DNA of 64,000 nucleotides from Mortierella sp. BCC40632 (taxonomy: Eukaryota; Mortierellomycota; Mortierellomycetes; Mortierellales; Mortierellaceae). Numbering within the stretch: position 1 is the stretch's first letter; each line of letters starts with the position of its first letter. The notes under the pieces are model-generated. The model was not told the DNA's origin, did no database searches, and saw nothing but the letters and a program-made list of their open reading frames with translations. Both the position numbers and the translations under genes were made by a program. The stretch is taken from positions 298,501 to 362,500 of the forward strand of contig WAEK01000021.1 of NCBI GenBank assembly GCA_011634665.1, in the 5' to 3' direction. This document shows positions 38,314 through 51,195 of the stretch, piece after piece.

Positions 38314-39041
38314 GGCGAAAGATGGGACACCTGGACTCCTCCCCTCTTCAAGGCTGGTTGAAGAAGAAGAAGAAGAAGAAGAAGAAGAAGAGAGAGAGAG
38401 AGAGAGAGAGACCGTCAAGCGAGTGGGTAAAAAAAGTCGTAAACACTTTAAATACCCGGGCAAAAGCTAGATCTTGTGGAGCGTGGTTCCAATCCAAGCA
38501 CTAAGGGTGTTTTCCAGAGACGATCCTGTATAGAAAATATTATATGAGTCCACACATTTATTAATCGTAGGTACCACCAGCCCCTTCCTGAATAGCCTCC
38601 TCTGTCACCACTGCTACCCCTCTCCTCTCCTTCTGGCAGCGGCGGTGCCACGTTTCAAGTAATGTAATTGTGCATCCGTCGTGTTTTCCTGTGAAAGAAG
38701 TCGAGGATAGCTTTGATTGCTGTGCCCTCTCTACTCCCTGTGGCCAGCAGGTTTGATAAGGATCTACTCGGTTAGGAAAAGGGTGGATATTTTACCGCAT
38801 TCCTCCGGGGAGGGTTGGAACTCGCAAACACCATCACGTTCCAATATCCACTCTTTGAGGCTCTTTCCTCTTTCCCTCTTCTTTTTCTTTTCTTTTTTCT
38901 TCTTCAGCGCTCCAGTATTGCTCAAACATCCTCATTACCCACGAACCACATACTACCACAGCAATTTATACTTCACTTTACTTCCAAAAGGAAGCCTCTT
39001 CACTTCAGTGGTATGTCTTGTGTGACAGAGACCGCTTTGTT
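38314..39041. promoter_or_regulatory. Divergent promoter, orphan gene and DHA1-like transporter
   Basis: 728 bp between divergent starts. The left edge is the GAA/GA tract; a CT/CTTTT-rich block at about 38857-38913 lies on the transporter coding strand. A short upstream reading frame lies at 39013-39045. Confidence 0.5.
38358..38412. repeat. (GAA)n(GA)n tract upstream of the orphan gene
   Basis: About ten GAA units then about ten GA units, 45-100 bases upstream of ATG 38313. On the coding strand it reads CT/CTT. Confidence 0.85.
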
Positions 39042-39045
39042 ATGA
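39013..39045 (+). promoter_or_regulatory. Upstream ORF overlapping the transporter start (ATGA)
   Basis: An ATG at 39013 opens a 10-codon frame (MSCVTETALL) whose TGA at 39043-39045 overlaps the predicted main ATG at 39042 as ATGA. If the transcript includes it, this could limit or couple translation by reinitiation. The sequence GTATGT around 39011 also resembles a 5' splice site, so splicing could remove it. Confidence 0.35.
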
Positions 39046-40656
39046 TCAGTCCCGACAACTTGGATGCGGATTCGTCTGGACGAAGCTTTACCATTTATCC
39101 AAACACCGACAATACCGCGTTTGCGACAGCAAGTAGAGATCCAATCATAGAATCAGAGGAGCAAAAAAGCAAGGAAGAAACAAGCGATCAATTCACAGAG
39201 AAAGAATTGCCACTACTTCGTCATCATCATCATCATCATCACCATCAACCCGTGGATACCGCAGAGTCAGAGAAAACAGCCTCAGCACCTACAATGTTTA
39301 CGACCACAGATGGAGCGCGTGGTCAGGGTTCGGCAGGGTGTACACTTCGGCACTACCCTGAGTCGATCTTTTCAAGTGGAAGCGCCTCATCAACTGCATC
39401 ACCTTGTAATACTTCAACCTCACTTCGTCCCAGAACTGGGCGACAGTTGTCTGTACTCAAGAGATGCTTATTTATGTTACTTCGAATTCTACTCTTTCCA
39501 TGGGCCGTCTTTATTCGAGTGATCTCTTCGAGCCGATCGTGTCTAGAAAGAATCCACCTACGACATGCACCCCAACAAAAGCCCTATCGTACCCCCTCAT
39601 GGCGCAATCCTCCGGGAGAGATTCCTGATGAAAGCCTTGGTCCTTCAACACCTCTATCGCCACATACTCTCCGGCCTCAACAATGCCATCGCCGGCGCCC
39701 CTCTGGAGCGGGACTAAGTCCTCTAGTCGATCAGGAGATTCCCCAAACAATGGCTAGTGCCTATCAGAACAATTGCAGTAACAGGAAAGAGTACGGCTGG
39801 GGATTTTTCGCCAGTTGCGAATTCCAAGTGGCCGTGATCTGTGTATGCTTGATTGGCGAAGCATTGGCACAATCAGTCCTGTGCCCTTTTCTTTACTACA
39901 TGGTACGCGATTTCCATGTCAGTGCCGATATTTGGATCGGGTATTATGTGGGACTTCTTTGGACAGGCTTTTGGACTGCCAACCTTTGCACGACCTTGTT
40001 CTGGGGTCACCTTTCCGGTACGCAATCAACGCCTTGAAAGGATAGGAGGCTTTTTCCTGGGTGACATCTTTTAATAGCCTCGGTGACTAAAGAGAGCTTC
40101 GCCATGTTCACCCTCATAAAATAGACAAGTATGGGCGTAAAGCTGTAATGCTGTTTGGTCTCTTTATGTCCAGCATTTGCACTCTTGCCATCGGTGTCTC
40201 GACCAGCTATCATGACGTGATGTTGGCTCTGATCGTCCAGGGCGCTTGTACAGGCCTCGTACCAGTCTCCAAATGCGCCATCGGTGAGATTGCGAGCCGT
40301 CAAAAACATATATATGATACAGAGCACCAACTACAAAAGATCCAGTTAAGGATTTATCAACGGCGCAACGCGTCCAAGACCGGGAAACAAGTCAAAGATG
40401 GTCAATGTGGTGGACTGGAAGGAGGAAACGATCACCTGCGGTCAGTGAGCTATGTTCCAGGCCAGGAAATGTTTTGCTCCGACAACGACTATAGCAATGC
40501 GAAGGACGAATCCACCAATGGATACGAGGCACCAGGTCAGAAGCGCATGACTAAAGAGGATTTTGCAGCAAGTGGATACTCTGGCCTCGTTATTGCGCTA
40601 GCGATCGGAGCCGCCTGTAAGCTTCTCTTCTCTCTCTCTCTCTCTCTCTTTCTCTC

Positions 40657-40688
<32 letters not shown>

Positions 40689-42917
40689 TGGTTAGAGCAT
40701 TTCGCAAGGGCAGTGGGAGCGCTCATGGGCAGAACAAACTTTCTTATTGACACGACTTTCTTTATTTTGACTAGTTGGTCCATTGATCGGAGGTAACCTG
40801 GCACGACGTCCAGTGGCAGGATTTGAAACCTATCCTTACTTTGCCCCATGTGCATTAGTTGCGGTTATGAGTTTTGGTCTTGTTACTATTGGAGCCCTGG
40901 GCATGAAGGAAACTCACCCGAGATGGGCAACACAGCTTGGTCAAGAATCTGTACTCGTTTGTAAACTTAGAGCCGCAGAAGAAGAAGAGGCTAGGATCCA
41001 GGAACAAGAGGCAGCAGCTCTCCAGGACTGTATCAAAGTGACCCATTCTTGGGGAGAACTAAGGCTGGATCAAGATCAAGGGTTTGTTCCGGAAGAGATG
41101 GAGACTCCCTCGAACAGTTCACGACCCTCACACTTGATCATTCAGCAACACTTTCAGCAGCACCTTCAACAACATTCTCAACAGTATCTACCGCATGAAG
41201 CGGAGCCGATAACCTGTCTGGAACAGGACATTAGGAAGCATCAGGAACAAGACAATGTTGTTGGACAAGCCCGCTCGTCGTCATTCCCAGCAACAACGCC
41301 TACCGCCACCACGACCGTTAAATATCCCTCAGCACCCATATCTGTGTCACCACCCTCGACCAGTCATCTTGAGGAATCGAGCCTCGTGCCCAAGGCTCGA
41401 AGGCAGACCTTGTCCCCTGCAGCCGAGCTCTATCTGATCCTGACCATTTACACTTTGTTGGTCCTGACCTCGATCTTGGGAAGTGAATTTGTTATGCTCT
41501 ACACTCAAAGTCCACGCCAGCAGGGTGGACTTGATTTTTCGGCGAAGACTCTTGGCGAAGTTCTAACGATTCGCGGGATCCTTAAGCTGGTCTTTACGAT
41601 CGTGGGCTATCCTTGGATGGTGAAACGCTTAGGGCTGTGGAGCTGTCTGCGATTGGGTATTGTAGTGATTGGAGTCGTCTCTGTCATGGGATTGGGGTGG
41701 TTTGTTCCCTGGAGCGTTGACTACGGGTTCACAACAACTGAACGTTCTACGGCAGGAAATGGGGTCTCAATTGCAGGAACCGACCAGGCCCCTGTAGGAA
41801 TGGGAGCCGTTCTATCGTGTCTTAGTCTGATCTCTGTAGGTGACGTCCTCGGCTACGTTTCGGTGCTTGTTCTGGTAAGACATCCACTTATTTTCGACGA
41901 TGATTTTTTTTTTTTTTTTTTTTTTACTTCCGCCTGATTCCTGATGCTCTTTTTTGAAGCGAGCACTTTACTAACGAGAAGGGAACCACTCTCCTTGACA
42001 ACGGATGCTCAATAACGACAAAATGGATGTCGTTGACATCGTCTGATGTTACGCTTCCATACGGAAACTTTATTAAGTTTGGACGGAGTGCTGACCAGTT
42101 AAATAATACCAGCAAGAGCACAAAAGGTAACGGGCCGCACGGCGGCGGTGGCAGCGGAGTCCTGTGGAGCGTAGCTCAGGTCTCTGCAAATGTGATGCGC
42201 CTTGCCGGACCTATTCTTGCAGGGTAAGTGGATACGAGGAATGCTCTATTTGTTGTCGGAAACAAAATGGAAGAGCTAGAGAGAAACTTTGACCTCTTCC
42301 AAAAGACTCACACGGGTCTCTGGTATTGTGCAATGGGACTGACCCGGGAACATTTCTTGCTCTCTTTTGGGGATGGGGGGTTGGGGTTGGGGTTGGGGGA
42401 ATGGGTGCTCCTTTTTGCTTCAAGGTTGCTCTGGTCTCTTGTCGACGTGCCACAGGCCTTCATTCCGTCGGATCCACATCATGGACAGCACTTGACAGTA
42501 CCCAGCATGTATTCAAGAACAGACTCCGGTGCGATGCCGATTGACTCTCTTGGGAAAGGAGGAAAAGCCTCTTCTCAAGCGACGTTCTCTATCCCCGGCT
42601 ACGGCAGCCGCAATATCGGTGGAAGCGGAGATATCCTAGACGGTCACCAACAGGATTGGAGCATCACCACGACAGTGATCCATGTTATGAAGGGACCAAC
42701 AAGTGTCTTTTATTTGGTCGGTGCCATTTGCCTGGTAAACTTTGTTGCGTCTCAATTCCTGGCAACCCCTCTTCCTACATCATCTCCTCCTGTTATTCCT
42801 CCTACCCCTTCCACATCTCCAACCCATCACCAACCCAAATCCTCCTATCCATCGATCCCAGCCAACGAAGGAAGAGGTGGTATTGCCTCAAACTTGCTGA
42901 CGGGAGAGCGGGAGTGA
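39042..42917 (+). CDS. DHA1-like MFS transporter with enlarged loops
   Basis: Five exons (39042-40017, 40125-40616, 40775-41874, 41964-42223, 42425-42917) join in phase to 1106 residues. A ~250-residue hydrophilic N-terminus contains an eight-His run (about residue 60). The membrane core starts near residue 262 (EFQVAVICVCLIGEALAQSV) and has MFS motif A (GHLSDKYGRKAVM) spanning the exon 1-2 junction at about residue 326. Then come VQGACTGLVPVSKCAIGEI, ALAIGAAFGPLIGGNL and, in the C-terminal half, AAELYLILTIYTLLVLTSIL and VMRLAGPILAGLLWSL. This pattern fits the drug:H+ antiporter-like/ZIF-like fungal branch (YCR023C type); substrate unknown. Hydrophilic insertions sit after the GEIAS element (~90 residues), in the central loop (~170) and before the last helices. 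The exon 4 acceptor (41964) was picked by frame and is the least certain junction. Confidence 0.85.
40628..40689. repeat. CT microsatellite plus T run in transporter intron 2
   Basis: (CT)n and CTTT units followed by about 27 T residues, just after the exon 2 donor. Confidence 0.85.
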
Positions 42918-43115
42918 GATGGTGCGACAACATCACTGTCCAGGCGGTCAATGCAGGAAGAGCAGAAGATTAGACAAAATGGTTCAGGATGGCAAGATCG
43001 GCGATTGGTGCGACTATTGTTTTACCATCCCCCGATGACTATGGTAAGGGCCATTGATCGCTTTTTTTTCTTTCCTTTGAGTAGCAAATATTTAGTGAAG
43101 AAAGCAGGGCGGGAG

Positions 43116-43144
43116 GAAACCAAAAGGGGGAGAGAGAGAGAGAC

Positions 43145-43180
<36 letters not shown>

Positions 43181-43183
43181 AAG
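43116..43183. repeat. GA-rich microsatellite
   Basis: GA units with a few interruptions, about 200 bases after the transporter stop. On the - strand it reads CT. Confidence 0.85.
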
Positions 43184-43365
43184 GGAGGAGCTACCGCAGG
43201 AGCTGTAGGTGGATAGGAGAGGGGATTGAGTCTAGGGCAGGAGGGTCAGCAATGATCTTTTACTTTGTTACTGAGGCACATTGCGTGTTGGAGAAAAACT
43301 TGCTCGGTTCAATTCACTCACACGGAAATAAGCACACTGGTTATTGTTGACACAGAAAATACAGC

Positions 43366-43455
43366 ATACACACACATACACACAAGCACATACACACAAG
43401 CACACACAAGCACACACACACAAGCACACAAGCACACAAGCACACACACACACAA
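43366..43455. repeat. AC/ACAAGC minisatellite
   Basis: About 90 bases of CA repeat regularly interrupted by AAGC, giving CACACAAG-type units of 8-10 bases. Units are contiguous, with no unique spacers. Confidence 0.9.
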
Positions 43456-46400
43456 AAACCACATTGCACGCCCAAGACTTCACCACACTCCTTTGAAAGG
43501 GGGGGACAACAGGAGAAGAAAAAAAAAAAAAAGCGACGACGGCAGCGACGACGCCATTCCCCTTGGATGAGGTGCGAAACCGGAGGAAGAAGAGGAGGAC
43601 AAGGAGGAGCAAATCACGAGGGGGCAAGTCGAGTAGCTTTTTTTTTTTTTAAGCAACATTTGGTCGTCTCTATTCGTTTCCATCCAAGGGAAGGCTAGGA
43701 AAATAATGAGATCTTGTATAGAAAACATGAATACTATTGTAGATACATATAGGACATTGAATAGCAGGAGATACAAAGAAAGGGACAATGAAAAAAGGAT
43801 CTCCTTTTTTTTTTTTTTTTTTTTTTTTTGCTCCTCAGATGGAAGAATTCCCTCCGTCTGGCCCGCTTTTTTTTTTTTCAGGGATTGGTCCAGATGCCCG
43901 TGTTTGCTCGATGGCGTCGACTGAGAGAGATGGGCGATCCTAACCTTGTTCGTTTTGATTTTTTTCTTTTTTGGTTTCGCACTTGCGAATGTTCCTTTCT
44001 ATTTTGCATTAAAACGTCAAAAAAAAAAAAGACGAGGCAAATCTCACTGGCTGTTGTTTGATCATGCAAATGAGGTTATAAAATGAGATAGAGAATGAGA
44101 ACTATCAGCAAAGGGAGAATGTGGGGATATTCCCTTTGTTGGAGAGTCGTCACTCGATTATAAAATAAGAACTACACTATCTTTACAGGCTCCACTCTTC
44201 TTCCAAACCATGACGGCTCTGTATGGAGGGTTTTAGCGATGGCCAAGGAGGGAGCGATGGCTTGATTCTCATTCATGTGAGTCTGCGGAGCAAAATACAA
44301 AGCTGGGAGCGAGGAAAAAAAGAATGACATACGTGAATGTATCTGTGGCGATTTCTGCCCCCCCTAATCTCCTCTGTGGAGAATGCATAGTGGATATAAT
44401 GTGGGCCCTTCAACATTCCCCTCCTATCTCCTGCAGAACCTAGGTCATCCTATTGTTTCTTGAATAGGCCAGTCTAGAGACGCGTTCAGAGAGAGGGAGA
44501 AGGTGAGAGTAAGATAGGAAGAAAAGGAAAGGAAAGGAAAAGAGAGAGGGAAGGAGAGAAGGGAAAACTTATTTTTGGTTGCGGAATGAGAGGCCAGAAC
44601 AAAAGTCAAGAAGGGAGAAGAAGGAAGGCAAAATGGAAGAGGACAGCCCATGATATGTTTGGAGTACAGTACGTGCATAAAAAGTGGGTCCTCCATCGTT
44701 TATCGCCCTGTCGTGTCAGAGACAGGCATGCAAGATCTCTAATGGAGGGTGAAGAGGGACAAGGCTCACACGAATGCCGACCCATGTCGTCTTGGTGACG
44801 GTCTGTTCTTGGCCCCTCCTCTTCCTCTTCACTCACCTGCACAATTTGCGGTCGAGACGCGGTTCAAAAAATAGACAGCACAGAGAATGGACGGTATGAC
44901 CCCAATTCCTTTTGCGGGAGGTGAAGAAGGGACGTCGAGTCAAGACCAATCGGCTTGGACTCTGCTCTGGATAGCATGCTGAAAGGAAAGAGAGAAAAGG
45001 CCCCTGTCAAAGAGGACGAAGGAAAGGCAGGTGAGGAGGTCAGAGAGCGCACTAATGGATTGACTCGCCCAACGAGACGCTTTGGTTCTGTTGGCCGTCC
45101 AGAGGCGGTCCCTCTTCTCTGACTACAAAGTTAGCCACCTGTCAAAGGGGAATCATTTTCGATGGTCGTACAAGCCAAATAATGAGGCGGCCTTCGTAAC
45201 CAATGGGCCACCGTGCAAACCTCGGAAGTCAAGCGTGGGCGCGGGTTTGACGAGGCATATGATCGAGACTCGTCTTGGGAGAAGAGAGATGAGCGGCGTC
45301 TTCTGCTGAGGGGAAAAGAGAAAGAGAGAAGGGACAAAGAGAGGGGATAAGAAGGTAAAAAAGAAAGACAGGCGGCAGCTCCTTGTTCTCTTTGAGCATG
45401 CCATGAAAGCCAACGGGTCAGATGTGGTCTTTGTGTGGTCTCTTCTCGCTCGAGACAGTGCAGAGTGTGTTACCTACGTCCAAGAAAGACGAACATTGAA
45501 TGATGCGCTAATGTATGTTGTGAGACTCCATTTGGATACTTTTATTTTGGTTGCATTCTTTTTTTTGTTGGTGCGGACAGGATGGCTCAATCGTCCTCTG
45601 CTAGGACAGGCCAGCCACCAGAAACCGGCCGCTTGGCCCCTTTTTTTCCCCTGTTCTTTCAATCTTGCCATGAGCAAAAGTAAAGCGCGCATGCCATTGA
45701 TCGACGCCCAGTGTGCTGTGAGACGGAGAGAGAGGAATACATGTGGGATTGACTGACTATCCTTATGCTGGGAGGGGGCAGGTACAACATGGACAAGGTG
45801 GACATGCATACAATTGTTGAACTCCAAAACAAGAGATCGGCATTTCCGTTCTTGAGCCCCCTCCCCCACCTATCTCTCAGAAAAGTTGAGTGTACGCCAT
45901 AACTGAGTTCATACTCAACACATTCACGCGGGGCGATCTGGTCAAATAGTCTTTTTTCTCCTCATTTTTCATCTCCTCCTCTCCCCGGGTTGGAGAAAAA
46001 AGAGGCATCTGCGCGAGACTAAAGGAACTACGAGAAGCCCATTGCGGATCTGAGATTTGGCGAACAGTGAGGGCAGGGGGAGAGGAAGGAAAAAAGGAGG
46101 CAAGGAAAGAGTTGGCGTCAGAGAGGAGGAAAGAGAGGGCCAAGATAGGGGTAATGGTCAACAAGGAGCATGTCTATGAGATCCAGAGCACCGTTTGTCT
46201 CGGAACACAGATTCCGTTACCGCTACTTGGGTTCTCGGACGGTCAGAGCATTTGACCAGAGAACGGATTGGACGATATGACGGACCCAATTGGCTGAGAC
46301 GCGCGCCGGGGGAGGACAAGAGTGAGGCCGAGCAGGAAGGAGGAATGGCGTGCGTCCGGGCGTCAGTTGTTCCCAAAGGAATATCGTTTTTGACCAAGGC

Positions 46401-46782
46401 CGCGAATTGAATGAGTGCTTCTAGGCCCTAACCGACCCAGTGCGAGGTCAAGGGTACATCGGCAAGTTCCTGTATGTAGGGCCGTCAATGTATGTACGCC
46501 GTACGTTCGGGCGAACGAAAAGGTTTTTTTATTGTTGTCTCCGCATGGATCTTCGCTCTGCTCTCCCGCCTTTCGCCCTCCTCCACGAGAGGCTGAAACT
46601 CTATTTCGGATGGGCACACAAACATATGAGGGTCTTCTCTCTACCGAAGCAACAGCGATTCATTTCGCAAGAGGTCGGACTGCAAGGTGTGCTCTTGCCT
46701 GCCCCAAACACGAAGATGTCTTTCTCAGAATGTCATGATGACTTACTGCTTTACAAGGAGGGGAGAGATGTACGCAAGAGAG

Positions 46783-46829
<47 letters not shown>
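46783..46829. repeat. (GAAA)n(GA)n microsatellite
   Basis: About six GAAA units then about eleven GA units in the gene-poor region. Confidence 0.85.
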
Positions 46830-47860
46830 AAAGCAAGGTGCGCGAACAGTTTAGACAAGGGGAAAGAAAGTAAAGGCCCTCTGGTCAGATGTTTCCTTCT
46901 TTCTTTCCTCATGGATCTTCACACAAGGTTGATCACTTGGTCTTTGGTTTGTTCGCCCTTTTTCTCATTCTCCTTCTCATCCCTCCCCATGCATGCATGC
47001 ATATCCCGCCTTATCAAACGGCTCAATCGGATGTAAACAGAGATCGGTGTTCGCACTCTATAAGAATGGGCTCCGTCGTTCCGTCCGTGTGTCCTTTCCC
47101 ACCGACCGTCCATCCGGATGGTCCTGCAAATACCGCGTAGGTTAATTCAACGGGCATCAATCATATTCTTTGCATTGGAGGATCTACATAAAAAAAAAAA
47201 AAAAAAAAAAGGAGTTGGCGTAGCTCGTGCTTGGGATCACACTTGCTGCATTGGAGGAAAGAGGGCATGAGTGGGAGGAGGGGAGGAGGGACTGTGGCAT
47301 GGCGCAACCAAAGTACCCAGACGCCTCAGTACCAGATTTTCTTTGTATGTATGTTTGTGTGTGTGCGTTTGTGTGTGTGCGAAAGAGTGCGCGTTAATGT
47401 GTATGTGCGCTTGCGTATGTGTGCCTCGACATATGCGCAAGGACATCCACTCTCCTTACTTCTGGACTGTCGAGTTGAGAAGCTCGACCTTTTTCCATTG
47501 GGTCGCCCTACCTAGTGCGCACCCACGCAACTCACCCCCACCCAGCAAGCAAGCATGTCAATATGGGAGCCTGGTGCATGACCCTTCTTTCCTCCCACCC
47601 CCATCTCTGCCCCAGTGCGACAAGGACACAGAGAACAAGAAAAAGTGCGATTGATCAGGCTGCATCGTCCCCATGTTCGATGCAAGCTGCCCTGCGGTGC
47701 CGATGCGGCGTGAAAAAAAAAGTGCGAGGCATTCAATGGAAAGGAGAAAGAGGACAGAGGAGATGAGAACCTCAGGGCGATACAATAGCGCCAAAAAAAA
47801 GTTGATAACCACAAGGGCTAGACCGACGATCCGTCTTCTCCTTCAAGCTCATGTTGATCG

Positions 47861-47960
<100 letters not shown>

Positions 47961-49968
47961 TCGCTCGCTCACTCTCTCACAAACATTGGCCAGACCGCTC
48001 GCACGTTCATGCTCATAACGAGAACACTATCCCTAGTGCCTTGCTCACTGCTTTTCATAACGTAATTTCGCTCTCTTGCTGCGTTGTTTGACGAGGAGCG
48101 TTTTTGCGAGGAAAAGCAAAATAAAATTGAAAGGATCGGCTCTGCTCTCAGATTGAAGAAAAAAAAAAAAGGGCGAGTGGGAGTCTAAGACGCAGTCCGT
48201 CCAGACCCCTCCAATGCGCAAAAGCGGAGCGAGCGATAGGGATACCCCGTCTGAAAACAAAAAAAAGACCAAAGGAGAAGGTGCAGCGTTGTTTGCACCA
48301 TATTATGCTTGCAAGTGTACTGCGGGGTGCATCCAATCGCCCTGTCAATACATCCCCTACACTTCCCTCCGCCCTTCTTTTCCGCGCGATAAGCTCGCGA
48401 AGGACGAGAAGGGGACTAATTATATCGGGTTTGGACTCTTCCCCGCCGATCGTAGTGTAGAGTACATAAACTGAACAGTGCAGAAGAAATTTGGTGTTGA
48501 TCGCTTTACCGAAAACACGAAAGCCGAATGCAAGCAAAGCCTAGATATGCAATGCCTGCTTGTTGGTTTGCCAGGTTATTTAGGCCCCTCGCATTGTGAG
48601 AACATTCTGTTTTGGGATGTGTCTTGATATGAGGTGCAGAACTGTTTACTAGAACATGGATACATCCGAGATCGACCTGTTCTACTTTTTTTTTTTCAGT
48701 GGGACAGTGAGGGCGGAGCGAGCCAAACTCTCGTTTCCACTTGTTATATTTCAGCCTGAACGTAAGCAGGTCTGGCTTGCCCCTGTGGAGGCCGGTCACT
48801 CGGCCCCCGCGGTCGTTGGCAGTACAACGGTATACTTTTTAGTTTCACAGCTTATTCAAATAAAAGTAGTCTAGCCATACATATCCAGTCTAGGCATGAC
48901 GATCGCAATAGGTTAGGCGTCGGAGAGGCCAAGAGGCAGAAAGAAGAGCGCAGGCAAAGGTGAAAGGACTGACCTGGCACACCAACAGGTTCGAATTCAG
49001 TTCTGGTGTGAGCGCATGCGGCTGATCTGAGGACAAAGACGATCGGCCGTCTCGGTTGGCAAGATTACTGATGCGGCTTTTTCAATCCGGGGGGCGAGGG
49101 GCGGGACAGAAGAGTTGCTGCAGTCGCAGAGAATCTTGCCCGCACTCTAACCCTCTCCCTCCTCACACACACACACGGGACACGCACATTCGGACCGATC
49201 AATGTGCTTTGCGGATCTCGATGGGCTTACAGAGCTGGCTGAGTGTGCTTCTGACCAGAGAAAGGAGTTAATGTGTTGTGTCCCTTTTGAAATAGTCCAT
49301 CGAACAATATAGAGACCGAATTCAATCTTGTGCGACAAACATTCGAGCACTGAGCCTTCAAATTGAACGTTCCGAGCCCTTTGTAACTGCACGTCGCGCA
49401 ATTGATCACTGGGATCCTCCCCTTTTCACCCAAGCACAGGCACATCCAAGCAAACATACGCACACGCACATACACGCGCATGTCCATCTGCCTGCCCTTA
49501 TCCTCATCCCAGCCCGGGAAGACATCAAATTAAGAGTGCACCCCCTATCGTCCTCCTAGGTAGATGAGAGATGTTGCGAAGAGAGCAGAGGAACGCATTT
49601 ATCCATTCACTCGGAACCAATTTAGTCAGGACTAGACTCGCTTTCGAGTCGGAAGAGAAGTCAACTGAGAGGAGGAGTACACAGCCCAACTCAAGCGGGG
49701 TTGGTTCAACTCCCCAGCCCCCTACTCTCTTTTCCACACCTTTCTCGCTTGCTCTTCAACAAGACTCGTCCAAGCTGAAGAACTGCCGACCACTGTTCTC
49801 TCTTTCTTTTCTTTTCACCCGCAAAGAGTTTTGTTCTCGAAGCACTCCACCAAATTACTCCTTTGGGATTATGTATGCAGTTTAAGGATATGCAAACAGG
49901 TCCAGTCCCATTCTTGGCTGTCGCGCTGTCGCAAAACAGTGTCTCTTGGGATGGTCAAAGGTTTACCG

Positions 49969-49970
<2 letters not shown>

Positions 49971-50005
<35 letters not shown>

Positions 50006-50056
50006 ATCCCCCTCTTCCTCTTCCTCCTCTTCCTCTTCTTCCTCCTCTTCCTCCTG
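49971..50056. repeat. (GT)n plus (CTTCCT)n repeat
   Basis: About 17 GT units to 50004, then CTTCCT/CCTCTT units to about 50056. Confidence 0.9.
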
Positions 50057-51195
50057 CCTGTTTGTCTGCCTGTTGCTGCGAGTATTCTTTCCCCCCTTAA
50101 TTTTCTCCCTTTCTCGAGAGAAGGGGTCCTGACAGATCTGTAGATCCATTTCCAAAGGGAAAGGCTAGGAGACAATGCAAGGGTGCCCGCTCTCTCAAAG
50201 AGTCGCATCGAAGGGCAACTCCATAGGCGTCAATGCGAAGCCGAGCGACACAGGAAAGTGCCTCGGCGGCCGATAGCCCGGTGGCGGGATGCTCAAGGAG
50301 ACCAGACCCAAGGGAGAAGTGCAGCTCGGTCGCGCCTTGAATGCGACTGGGTCTATCTTTGAATGCCATGTCTTGGATAGGACCGAGGAAAGTGTGAAGA
50401 AGGATGGGGGTCACCGGAGAGAGAGGTGAGAGAGAGGAAAAGGGTGAGGAGAAGCAGAGGACTGGATGTCTTTTTTCTGTTCGGGAGAAGGAGGGAATCA
50501 TAACTGTACTGAGACACGAGTTGAGCGATGTGAATTCCTGGTTCCAGGAACAGCAACAACCTCATATCTCTCGTTTCTCTCATATGCTTACCCTCTCTGG
50601 ACCCGCAGCCCGCACGAGGGTTTCGGTTATGAGACGGGGAAAGGAGGGACGGACGTCATGGTGAGAGGCGAGAAGAGAGTTGGTCGTGGAGCAGGGGCGA
50701 GAAAGAGAGCAAAGGCAAGGCGGCGAAGATCCGAGTGCATCATCCATGGGCAAAAGAGTGTCCCACAGGGGCTGGCTTAGGCTTGCTTAGACTGCTCAAC
50801 ATTTCTGCTCTCACTCGAACCGTGAAAAATGACTGGGGGACGAGGGGAGGAGCGAAGGACGATTCACGCCAATGGAGACAGCCGGATTGTGCCTGTTTCC
50901 CCAGACTCGCCAACAAAGGACACAAATACCGATCGGCCTTCGGTGCCCCTTGCCTTCTCTCTCTCGTCCTTCGATTGAACTAGGCGGAGACCAATTATGC
51001 GTCCACTTAACCGACCACCTTGAGCAAGCAGGCAGGCCCGAGTCTCTTGCTCTTCTCTCTAATCACTCTCCCACACCCTCACGCTCAAACTCACACTCAC
51101 GCTCACAAGCATGCCCTCTCTTTCTTATTGACTTTTTCCCATACCGTTTACACTTTCTTCCATGCTCGCCCTTAGACACTCTTAGTCACTTTCGA

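Noticed and set aside
38314..38463. Upstream ATG (38463) for the orphan gene
   Set aside because: The extra 50 residues are mostly Ser/Leu encoded by the GAA/GA microsatellite; ATG 38313 is preferred.
43366..43455. CRISPR-like array
   Set aside because: Units are contiguous 8-10 base AC/AAGC repeats without unique spacers, in a eukaryotic genome: a minisatellite.
45082..46738. Short frames in the gene-poor region (e.g. 45082-45309, 46440-46780)
   Set aside because: No domain, no consistent splice sites and no family resemblance; kept as unassigned DNA.
48985..49015. tRNA T-arm-like motif (GGTTCGAATTC)
   Set aside because: The flanking bases do not give an acceptor stem, D arm or anticodon arm; no tRNA fold found.
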